Below, one piece after another: positions 1 through 6,393 of a stretch of DNA of 10,290 nt. The DNA comes from Bacteriovoracaceae bacterium (GTDB lineage: Bacteria; Bdellovibrionota; UBA1018). Below the pieces are notes generated by a model. It had not been told where the DNA came from and ran no database searches. It saw only the letters and a list, made by a program, of their open reading frames with translations. The translations under genes and the position numbers were made by a program. Numbering within the stretch: position 1 is the stretch's first letter; each line of letters starts with the position of its first letter. The stretch covers positions 1-10,290 of the forward strand of contig CANMSW010000059.1 in the NCBI GenBank assembly GCA_947500275.1, written 5' to 3'.

Positions 1-272
1 GCCAAAAAGTTAAGATTAGTGGCTTCGGAAACTTCGTCGTTCGTGAAAAACGTTCAAGAATTGGCCGCAATCCGCAGACGGGTGAAAGTATCGAGATCTC
101 GGCTCGCCGAGTCCTTACGTTTCGTCCTTCTCAAGTCCTTCGCTCGGACGTGAACCATTCGTTAGAAAACAAGCCCATTCAACCCGACTCAGCTCGTGCG
201 CCCACTCCGCATGGCATCGCTGCTGAGCGTGGCAATGTTCGCTCAAACCCGTCGGACACGGACCAAGAGTAG
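1..272 (+). CDS. ihfA: Integration host factor alpha-type DNA-bending protein, 3' part
   Basis: This is the C-terminal part of an IHF/HU-family protein, which binds DNA as a dimer and bends it sharply. The reading frame is open from base 3, giving 89 visible residues; the start lies outside the window. The segment KISGFGNFVVREKR followed by GRNPQTGE is the family's beta-arm region, and the proline in RNPQTGE is the residue that intercalates between base pairs. ARRVLTFRPSQVLR is the usual end of the fold and fits IHF alpha better than HU. About 38 further residues follow, rich in Ser, Pro, Asn and charged residues, where E. coli IhfA has only a few. This tail is probably disordered. The MerR gene follows after 24 bases, so the two are probably co-transcribed. 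The family is certain; alpha versus beta subunit is less so. Confidence 0.9.
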   Translation, partial: QKVKISGFGNFVVREKRSRIGRNPQTGESIEISARRVLTFRPSQVLRSDVNHSLENKPIQPDSARAPTPHGIAAERGNVRSNPSDTDQE

Positions 273-296
273 TTCCGGTTTTTTTGGGGGTAAAGA

Positions 297-860
297 GTGA
301 GCGATTTGGTCGAAACGCCTCAATCAAGCCGTCTTTTCTTTAAGATTGGGGAAGCCGCCCAGATTCTCGAGGTGAAGCCTCATGTTCTCCGTTTCTGGGA
401 GACTGAGTTCCCTATGCTCACGCCCGAGAAGTCGGACAATGGTCAACGGGTCTATCGTCGAGCGGACGTTGAGCTTCTGCTCTTAATTCAATCTCTTCTC
501 TACGATGACCGGTATTCCATCGATGGAGCTCGCAAAAAACTACGGGAGTACAGGCGGGCAGGTGAGTTGAAACAACGCCGCATGGAGGCAGCTAAAAAGC
601 GTGGTTTCTCGGCAGACCCTGCAGTTCGCTCTTTTACTCAGGATTCGGTGACGCCCGCTGTTGCCGTGGGTGCTGAATTGGCGGGGTTACCAGTGCCTCG
701 CGAAGTGCTCCAACAGTCGGTGAATTCGGGAACCGCTGTGATTCAGAAAAGTAATGCTTCTTCCCCATCCCATGCTTTTCTCAGCGAAGTTTCCCGTTTA
801 ATTGATGATATCAAAAGTCTCCAGTTAGCGCTTACGCGCGCGCCCCAGTCCAGGGTTTAA
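297..860 (+). CDS. MerR-family transcriptional regulator
   Basis: A 187-residue DNA-binding regulator. Residues 14-80 form a MerR-type winged helix-turn-helix: FKIGEAAQILEVKPHVLRFWE, then a wing with NGQRVYRRADVELL, then the helix IQSLLYDDRYSIDGARKKL. MerR proteins bind as dimers to promoters with long spacers. The basic stretch at 80-102 may continue as a dimer helix. Residues 103-187 resemble no known ligand domain to my eye: no metal-binding cysteines are present, and the last 30 residues look like a short helix. The start is GTG, preceded by GGGGG six bases upstream. It lies 24 bases after ihfA, an arrangement common in delta-type bacteria. Its target and signal cannot be read from the sequence. 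Its last 29 bases overlap the convergent gshB-like gene. Confidence 0.9.
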   Translation: MSDLVETPQSSRLFFKIGEAAQILEVKPHVLRFWETEFPMLTPEKSDNGQRVYRRADVELLLLIQSLLYDDRYSIDGARKKLREYRRAGELKQRRMEAAKKRGFSADPAVRSFTQDSVTPAVAVGAELAGLPVPREVLQQSVNSGTAVIQKSNASSPSHAFLSEVSRLIDDIKSLQLALTRAPQSRV

Positions 861-1863
861 TCAGGGCCTCAATGATGGGTTTTGCAAGATTCCGATTGAG
901 GATTCTCTCCATCGGCGTGAGCAAGCCCGGGCTCGTGTGATTGAAGTCAGTGACTAGACCGTCGATCAAGTCCACTGCCGCCATCCGGATTCGGGTCTGC
1001 GTCAGGAGTTTTCCAATCGCAGCGGCTGCTTTTTTCTCACCCGCGGAGAGCGCCGTTTTCTCCAGGCTTCCTCCTCGATCCATATCAATTCGAAAGGTCC
1101 CCTTTTTCGGTAGCTTCCGAACAGCGGCGTAGAGTTTTCCGTCGAGGAACCAAAGACGTTGCTCGCCTTTTTCGATACCAGGAAGATACCTTTGAAGAAT
1201 CACTGGCCGGGAAAACTGTTCGGTCGTAGCGATCAGGAGTTCCCGAGCCCGCGCTTCTTCAGAGGAGGAGTTCCAGTTGAGGAGTTCGACTCCTTTGGAT
1301 TGCGCTTGATGAAGGGGCTTAAGGACGGTCTTTCCTTCCTTTTTTCCGAATTCCCGCAAGATCTCCCATGTCGAAGAAACGACGCTCGCTGGAGCAAAGG
1401 CGCCGAGTCGAGTGGCTTCAAATTTTTCGTTCCCTAAAGCGAGCATTTCCGCCGGATTGACAAGGAGAGATCGTGTCCCCCGTGTAGCCAAATGAATCAT
1501 CTGAAGGGGGTGCAAGTAAGCATGATCGACGGGGGGGTCGGTGCGGTAGATGATGCGATCGAAGGCATCTGGCTTCTCGAGCTGGAGGTCTTCCCACTGA
1601 AAAGCGTTCGAGGACCGGCCGGCCTCGACTGATTCAAGTCTTCTTGCTTCGAGGTGCACAGTGTTTTCTGAAAGATGAACACTCTTCACATCGCACCAGA
1701 AGGTGTCAATCGGAGTGCCACGCGCCTGGAGTTTCACCGACTCCTCCATGAGGCGCAGAGTTGTATCTTTTCCGTGATCGAGAGTTTTCCAAGGGTCGGT
1801 GACCCAGAGAATCGAAGTTCTTTTCTTCTTTTGAGTAGCCCTTCCTTCGGTCCGCTTTTTCAT
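832..1863 (-). CDS. gshB: Glutathione synthetase-like ATP-grasp protein
   Basis: A 343-residue homologue of bacterial glutathione synthetase, which joins gamma-glutamylcysteine to glycine using ATP in the cytoplasm. Landmarks match E. coli GshB in order: DPWKTLDHGKDTTLRLMEE (23-41), IIYRTDPPVDHAYL (104-117), LVNPAEMLALGNEKFEA (134-150), VLKPL with the ATP-binding Lys (180-184), ILQRYLPGIEKGEQRLWFLDG (222-242), and VDLIDGLVTDFNHTSP (297-312), which holds acidic and Asn residues placed to bind metal. Two differences stand out. The glycine-rich KPLDGMGG loop is replaced by KPLHQAQSKG, and the usual GNLAAGG segment reads as FRIDMDRGG. It may therefore act on a different substrate, so the family is more certain than the reaction. 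The first 16 residues are a basic extension. It starts 29 bases after ispA, with GAAGG upstream. No gshA is present in the window. Confidence 0.78.
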   Translation of the reverse strand: MKKRTEGRATQKKKRTSILWVTDPWKTLDHGKDTTLRLMEESVKLQARGTPIDTFWCDVKSVHLSENTVHLEARRLESVEAGRSSNAFQWEDLQLEKPDAFDRIIYRTDPPVDHAYLHPLQMIHLATRGTRSLLVNPAEMLALGNEKFEATRLGAFAPASVVSSTWEILREFGKKEGKTVLKPLHQAQSKGVELLNWNSSSEEARARELLIATTEQFSRPVILQRYLPGIEKGEQRLWFLDGKLYAAVRKLPKKGTFRIDMDRGGSLEKTALSAGEKKAAAAIGKLLTQTRIRMAAVDLIDGLVTDFNHTSPGLLTPMERILNRNLAKPIIEALIKPWTGARA

Positions 1864-1892
1864 GGAGTCGCCTTCAATCAGTTCGGTGAGGT

Positions 1893-2843
1893 TCAGGTAG
1901 TTTTCTTCATCCGAAGCGCAAGCTTCTTGAGAACTTCTCCGCCAATATCTGCGAGACCCGAAGCGCGAGCGCCAAAGAGTGTTCTCAATTCGTCAATAGA
2001 CCGAGAAAGGCGAGCGGAGGTCTGAGTCGCGGCCTCGGTCGATGATAAGAAATAGAGGATCGACTGCGGCTTTTCAGCCTCCTTTGAGTCCGGGGCCTCG
2101 GCGTCTTCGAGGTCGTCAGCGACCTGGAACGCGTATCCGAGCTCTCGAGCGAATCGAGCGGTTACAGCGCCCTCACGGGTTGACTCATCGATTCCGGCGA
2201 GATCGAGAGGAAGGAGTAATGACGCGGCAAAGAGGGCACCGGTCTTCCCTGCGAACATTTTCTCTAAGTCGCTTAATGTGGATGTTTTGGACAAGAGCGG
2301 TTCCATCGCCTGTCCGCCGATGACTCCACGGGGGCCTGCAGCCCAGGAAAGTCGCCTGATAGCGCGAAGCAAGGCGGAGTCCGGCACGGCTCCTTCAGCA
2401 ATCATCAATGTATCCGTTGCGCACGCAACGAGGGCGTCTCCGGCGAGAAGCGCCATAGCTTCGCCATAAACCTTGTGGTTCGACGGGCGTCCTCTTCGGA
2501 AGTCATCGTTGTCCATGCACGGAAGATCGTCGTGGATCAGAGTAAAACAATGAATCATTTCGATGGCGGCCCCCGCTGCAAGGGCGGCATGGGGTGCAAT
2601 TTGGAAAAGATGCCCACAAGCGATTGCGAGCCTGGGTCGAATTCTTTTTCCGGGGGCAAGGAGGCTATATCGAATGGATTCGCCCAGATTGGGGGGGCAT
2701 TTCAGTGCCTCATTCTGCGCGAAGGATTCAGCTAGCGCCCATTCAATGAAGGCCTCTAGGTTTTGGTCTACCCATAAAGGAAGCGTTTCAGCAGGATTTC
2801 CTGCGGGCCAAGCGATGGAATGAAACCGAGAGTGAGAGTTCAT
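1893..2843 (-). CDS. ispA: Short-chain polyprenyl diphosphate synthase (farnesyl diphosphate synthase type)
   Basis: A 316-residue isoprenyl chain-elongating enzyme that condenses isopentenyl diphosphate onto allylic diphosphates. Family landmarks appear in order: GKRIRPRLA (65-73, diphosphate binding), LIHDDLPCMDNDDFRRG (102-118), GEAMALLAGDAL (127-138), GGQAMEP (176-182), GKTGALFAASLLLP (199-212) and FQVADDLED (239-247). The first Asp motif has the two extra residues (PC) usual for bacterial farnesyl diphosphate synthase. Phe100 is fifth before it, where an aromatic residue limits the product to about C15; this is inference from studied relatives. The usual GKxTYP segment after the second motif is degenerate (EKPQSILYF). 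The ATG start has only a weak ribosome binding site and gives roughly 20 residues more than E. coli IspA at the N-terminus. It lies 71 bases after gspN and 29 before the gshB-like gene. Confidence 0.9.
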   Translation of the reverse strand: MNSHSRFHSIAWPAGNPAETLPLWVDQNLEAFIEWALAESFAQNEALKCPPNLGESIRYSLLAPGKRIRPRLAIACGHLFQIAPHAALAAGAAIEMIHCFTLIHDDLPCMDNDDFRRGRPSNHKVYGEAMALLAGDALVACATDTLMIAEGAVPDSALLRAIRRLSWAAGPRGVIGGQAMEPLLSKTSTLSDLEKMFAGKTGALFAASLLLPLDLAGIDESTREGAVTARFARELGYAFQVADDLEDAEAPDSKEAEKPQSILYFLSSTEAATQTSARLSRSIDELRTLFGARASGLADIGGEVLKKLALRMKKTT

Positions 2844-2854
2844 TGGTCGGCATC

Positions 2855-2894
2855 ATGTCACTGGGTATTCGAGGGGACAAGCCCCGCAGTGATA
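2855..2894 (-). other. Nested stem-loop between gspN and ispA
   Basis: An outer stem pairs 2856-2863 with 2887-2894 (eight pairs including one G-U, core TCACTG/CAGTGA). Inside it, GGGG at 2873-2876 pairs with CCCC at 2882-2885 across a five-base loop. The two stems are separated by nine bases on one side and one on the other. No run of U follows in the minus-strand reading, so it is not a standard intrinsic terminator. It ends 12 bases before the ispA ATG, close enough to affect ribosome access or transcript processing. The pairing is seen; any function is guesswork. Confidence 0.35.
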
Positions 2895-2914
2895 GGGAAG
2901 CGACTGAAGTAGCC

Positions 2915-3988
2915 TTATTGGGTCTGAGGCGAACTCAGAGTCCCCTTAATTTGGGTGACATAACTTCCATCAGGTTTCTTGAACTTATCCAGAAGCATCA
3001 GGATGGCCCCTAGGCGTTTTTGAAGTTCACCCTGAATCCGGTATTTGGCGGTTAAGTTCAGGGGGTTCATTCTCCACGAGGGGGTCATCTGGATGTCACC
3101 CGTCAGGGTAGCAGTCAGGTCCTCGTTTCCGCCGGTTTTACCTAAAAGGAATTCCTGAAGAATGAGCTTCTTCGTGCCTGGATCCATTTTGCCTTTGAGG
3201 CTCAGATTCGACACTTTGAGACCTGGAATGGGCATGCTCATCACGACCGAGTCTTCTAGGCGTACTGAAGGCGCCGAGATTTCGACTTCCCCTCCCCACG
3301 TCGTAGGATCTTCCATGGCTCCTGAGAACTCGAGTGTCCCCGAAGTCTTCAATTGGAGTTTCGAGAGCGGAGAGGTGGGTTCGGAAGGGATCAACCGCGG
3401 TATTTCAAGATTCTCTAACTTGATTTGGAGATGGGTAGCTCCGGTCTTCGTACGCGAGGAGTCTGGGGTTGAGAACGACGCCTCAAGGGTCGCTCCCTCG
3501 GATTGGACGAGGGTCGCGTTGCCAGCAAGACGTCCGATTGCATAACTGAAGAGCGATGGACGAAGCGAGATCCTTTGGATTTTAGCGGGCAAACCCGATG
3601 TTTGTGGCCCGCTCGAAGTGAGTGATACTTCTTCCAGTTCATAGGTCACGCCCCAGCCCATTCGGACATGGGCGCGGGCTGCGGTCATGTTATATCCTGC
3701 ATTTTGAACCGCTTCAGTGACTTGGGTTGTGATTGCGGATTCGATCCGCTCGGTGGGAGTTTTCAATAGGGTAAAGAGTAGAAAGCTTGTGACTGCTAGA
3801 AGGATCCATCCTATTCGCCTCAAAGTTGCACTTCTCCTTGAGTTACTTTGAGTGAGCGATGATTCTCTCTGACTCTCTGGGCGCGAGTTTATATTCGGAG
3901 TAGCAGCGGGGAGACCGGAGGATGTGGAGTAAGTTTCATCGGCGATGGTGTCGAAGACGGATTCCTGAGGAAAGTTTTCATGAATCAT
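2915..3988 (-). CDS. gspN: Type II secretion system protein GspN (delta-type)
   Basis: A 357-residue protein in the GspN position, right after gspM. It has one membrane segment at about 58-75 (RRIGWILLAVTSFLLFTLL), and the remaining 280 residues should lie in the periplasm. These are rich in beta strands with repeated short patterns such as LKTSGTLEFSGAM and LKVSNLSLKGKM, a style shared with AsmA-like and GspN proteins. GspN is an accessory T2SS component that is often missing in other species; its exact task is not settled. The chosen ATG has a weak ribosome binding site and gives a 57-residue Ser-rich cytoplasmic tail. A TTG at 3823 (residue 56) lies ten bases after AAGGAG (3834-3839) and would put the start directly before the membrane helix, giving 302 residues. 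Either start is possible. The gap to gspM from the ATG is 58 bases. Confidence 0.8.
   Translation of the reverse strand: MIHENFPQESVFDTIADETYSTSSGLPAATPNINSRPESQRESSLTQSNSRRSATLRRIGWILLAVTSFLLFTLLKTPTERIESAITTQVTEAVQNAGYNMTAARAHVRMGWGVTYELEEVSLTSSGPQTSGLPAKIQRISLRPSLFSYAIGRLAGNATLVQSEGATLEASFSTPDSSRTKTGATHLQIKLENLEIPRLIPSEPTSPLSKLQLKTSGTLEFSGAMEDPTTWGGEVEISAPSVRLEDSVVMSMPIPGLKVSNLSLKGKMDPGTKKLILQEFLLGKTGGNEDLTATLTGDIQMTPSWRMNPLNLTAKYRIQGELQKRLGAILMLLDKFKKPDGSYVTQIKGTLSSPQTQ
3834..3839 (-). promoter_or_regulatory. Possible internal ribosome binding site for a shorter GspN
   Basis: AAGGAG on the minus strand, with ten bases between it and an in-frame TTG at 3821-3823. It is stronger than anything before the ATG at 3988, and it would start GspN immediately before its membrane helix. 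The region upstream (3824-3988) stays open in frame with no stop, so the longer form is not excluded. Confidence 0.4.
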
Positions 3989-4046
3989 AAGCGGCTCTGC
4001 CTTGGGTGGTCGATTGAGGTCGAGGAAGTGAGTTCAGTTCCAGAGT

Positions 4047-4688
4047 TCACTGAGGTTTAAGCGAAAAAGCGGAAACCGAAACGGTCGCATCCAGCCAGGC
4101 AGACCCATCGGGCTTGGCGTCGATCGTGAGGTTCCTAATTTTTACTGGTTTCGAACCGGATTCGATTGAAGTAGCGAATCGTGCGAGCTGCCTCAGATTG
4201 ACTTTTTTCAGAGTAATATCAAACAACGATTCGCGAGTTTGCTCCCCGGTCGTTCCTGCTTTTTCTCCGCTAATCGCGATGGCGTCTTTTTGGATTCCGG
4301 CAGAAGTCGCAGTCGTTTCGAAGTGGGCGTTCCAGGCCGGCGGCGCCTCACCACTTCCTCCTGCTTGTGTACTGATCCCAGCGAGGGAAGCCTCTTCTTT
4401 AAGGCGTCTCAGATCCTCGTTGGCACTCTGAAGCAATCGGACCAGTTCGTTCTTTTCGGCAAGATTTTGCTTGAGGGTTCGGACACTCATGCTTGCATTC
4501 ACGACCACGAGAACGATCAGAAGGAGAATGCCGCCCACAGCACCTCCGGTCACCTGATTCCGACTTCTGGGTTCGAGCTCGTCGAACTTACTTTTAAGCT
4601 GCTGAACGAGAGGAGAGTCTTGAACAGCTTGGGTGACTTGGTCGCGAAACTGGTTAAGCAATTGGCTTAATTTCGACTCCGAATTCAT
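4047..4688 (-). CDS. gspM: Type II secretion system inner-membrane protein GspM
   Basis: A 213-residue bitopic membrane protein of the T2SS assembly platform, where GspM pairs with GspL. Residues 1-46 face the cytoplasm and include ELEPRSRNQVTGG just before the membrane, recalling the PRER-type motif of GspM proteins. The membrane helix is at about 47-66 (VTGGAVGGILLLIVLVVV). A coiled-coil stretch with heptad Leu residues follows at 68-102, then a Gly/Ala linker (104-117), then a small domain (118-213) that fits the ferredoxin-like fold of GspM. The N-terminal part, with helix SKLSQLLNQFRDQVTQAV, is longer than the short tail seen in gammaproteobacterial GspM. The ATG is preceded by AGGAG nine bases upstream (4698-4702). 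It starts 31 bases after gspL. Sequence identity in this family is low, so the call leans on position and topology. Confidence 0.85.
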   Translation of the reverse strand: MNSESKLSQLLNQFRDQVTQAVQDSPLVQQLKSKFDELEPRSRNQVTGGAVGGILLLIVLVVVNASMSVRTLKQNLAEKNELVRLLQSANEDLRRLKEEASLAGISTQAGGSGEAPPAWNAHFETTATSAGIQKDAIAISGEKAGTTGEQTRESLFDITLKKVNLRQLARFATSIESGSKPVKIRNLTIDAKPDGSAWLDATVSVSAFSLKPQ

Positions 4689-4719
4689 AAGTGGAATCTC
4701 CTAATCATTTCGAGTCATC

Positions 4720-6375
4720 TTACTTCATGCCGATCGCGGGCCGGGACTTTCCGCTGAAAGTGACCTTCCAGCGTTTGGGCGATCCGTCAGTTGAAGGGAT
4801 TTCTTCAAGTTGGGATTTAACAAGATTGTTGAATCTTGAAGGTAAAGCCTGGTTCATTTGTTCAGCCATCTGAGGGTTACTCACAAGGACGGTAATCGAC
4901 GCGTCAGGCTCGATCTTCGGATCATAGGGAGCGGTGGGCGCCGATCCCACCCTAAACTGGATCATATCAACCACGGTATTCTTGCCAATGGCAGTTGAAA
5001 TATCGCGAAGTGCCAGGATCGGTGAGTACGGATTTTTTCCAAGCAGTCGGTTCAATTCACGCTGTTTGCCAAGCTCGCGCTCAACAGCCTTTTTTAGTTC
5101 ACTTGGTCGCGAAAGGTAGTTTCTGATTCCGCTGGAAGACATTTGTCCGAAGAATGATTTCAGGTTTTTTTCGAGTTGAACATCTGCGTCGCTCAACTTC
5201 TGTTGATAGGTCGCGCTCTCGATCACCAAGCTCAAGAAAAAGGAAATAACGATAAAAGCAGCATAGGTGAGGGGTTTCTTGATTTTGCTGAAGTTAAGAT
5301 CGGTGGTCGAACTCCTCTTGCCGTGAACTCCCCTTCGAAAGTTGATGGCGATGGATTTTTCAGCACCGACTAGGGTGAGGGCAGCACCCGCTGCCATAGC
5401 AAATGCGGCATCGGTTTGCTCTGAGTATTTCAAGGCCCCCTGGCTAAGTGCGGTGAGTGACTGAAGAGGACTCACGGGGAGTTCAAGCTCTTCCTCAAGC
5501 AGGGCACCCAGGCCCTGCATCTGCGACAAACCACCGCAGATGAAGATTCGAGAAGGGTACTGATGGGTCGTCGTTCGACAGGCGAGAAGGAATTGCTTCA
5601 GGCCGATGACAAAGGGCGCTAGGGGTTGCAAGAGTAAGTCGGAAAACTCTTGCTGCTCCCTCGTTGATTTTTCGTAGATGCTCGGAGGTAAAATATAGCC
5701 CTCTTGCACACGGACCTGATCAGCTTCCCTGAGGGAAATGCTGTGTCGATCGGAGATGGCCGCGCTCAAGGAATCACCCCCAAAGTTGAATTCCTTGACG
5801 AGAAGGGGGCGTCCCTTCCAGTGCGCATAGGCGACCGTACGCGTGCGCCCGAGGTCAACCACAACGACAGGGGTTTCCTGATGAGCGGTGGGGAGAATCT
5901 TGTTCAAGAGAGTTCTCAGGGCCCACGCTTCAGTGGTGAGAACGTCGGGGTCGGCCCCAGCGTTTTCCAAGTGCTCGATCGATTCTTTGAGCCGGACAGC
6001 GAGAGTCGCTGCCACGTGGAGTTCGGTCTGGTTCCCCTGCTGCTGGATGATGGAAGTTTCCCAGGACGCGCCGCTGATTTCGAAAGGTAACTCATCCTCA
6101 AGTTCGAATGTGACCGACTGTTGAATTGCTTTGCGATCGCGAGTGGGAAGTTTGAGGTTCCGAAAAGTAGTCACTCCCGTGGGCAGCAGACTCGCAATGC
6201 GATCCGGCCGTCGACGGAGGCGTGAGATCAATCGAGCGAGTGCGGCATCTGGCGTATCTTCGCCTTCATTGACGGGCTCTTCATGGAACTCGTGGATTTC
6301 GACACGCCCAAAGGCGCTATCGATTTCAACCGCTTTGACGATTTTTGAGCCTGGGTCGAGGCCTAGGATGCGCAT
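4720..6375 (-). CDS. gspL: Type II secretion system protein GspL (PilM-like actin fold plus periplasmic domain)
   Basis: A 551-residue platform protein that links the cytoplasmic ATPase GspE to the membrane complex. Residues 1-345 form an actin-like domain of the PilM/GspL type: LGLDPGSKIVKAVEID (4-18), FELEDELPFEI (90-100), VVVDLGRTRTVAYAHW (171-186), FNFGGDSLSAAI (196-207) and SRIFICGGLSQMQGLGALLEEEL (275-297). The membrane helix is at about 369-388. A helix rich in Lys and Glu follows (390-445), then a PilN/ferredoxin-like periplasmic domain (446-545) that should pair with GspM. The nucleotide-pocket motifs are closer to PilM than in the degenerate gammaproteobacterial GspL, so automatic annotation may call it PilM. 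The ATG has AAGGA eleven bases upstream (6387-6391). It begins 18 bases after gspK. Context makes GspL the better name. Confidence 0.92.
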   Translation of the reverse strand: MRILGLDPGSKIVKAVEIDSAFGRVEIHEFHEEPVNEGEDTPDAALARLISRLRRRPDRIASLLPTGVTTFRNLKLPTRDRKAIQQSVTFELEDELPFEISGASWETSIIQQQGNQTELHVAATLAVRLKESIEHLENAGADPDVLTTEAWALRTLLNKILPTAHQETPVVVVDLGRTRTVAYAHWKGRPLLVKEFNFGGDSLSAAISDRHSISLREADQVRVQEGYILPPSIYEKSTREQQEFSDLLLQPLAPFVIGLKQFLLACRTTTHQYPSRIFICGGLSQMQGLGALLEEELELPVSPLQSLTALSQGALKYSEQTDAAFAMAAGAALTLVGAEKSIAINFRRGVHGKRSSTTDLNFSKIKKPLTYAAFIVISFFLSLVIESATYQQKLSDADVQLEKNLKSFFGQMSSSGIRNYLSRPSELKKAVERELGKQRELNRLLGKNPYSPILALRDISTAIGKNTVVDMIQFRVGSAPTAPYDPKIEPDASITVLVSNPQMAEQMNQALPSRFNNLVKSQLEEIPSTDGSPKRWKVTFSGKSRPAIGMK

Positions 6376-6393
6376 AGACGATGTCGTCCTTTC

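Noticed and set aside
835..870. Possible two-way terminator between the convergent genes
   Set aside because: The GC-rich GCGC repeats pair only weakly and no U run follows on either strand.
2849..2883. Possible promoter for ispA (TTGTCC, 17 bases, CATGAT on the minus strand)
   Set aside because: Only four of six matches in each box, overlapping the hairpin, and the message would begin at about the ATG itself, leaving no leader.
3162..3545. Open frame of 127 codons on the + strand
   Set aside because: Antisense to gspN and without domain features.
4239..4670. Open frame of 143 codons on the + strand
   Set aside because: It lies opposite gspM, shows no recognisable domain and has no ribosome binding site that I can see; gspM explains the region.
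5704..6090. Open frame of 128 codons on the + strand
   Set aside because: Antisense to the conserved actin-like domain of gspL, with no family resemblance; a shadow of codon bias.
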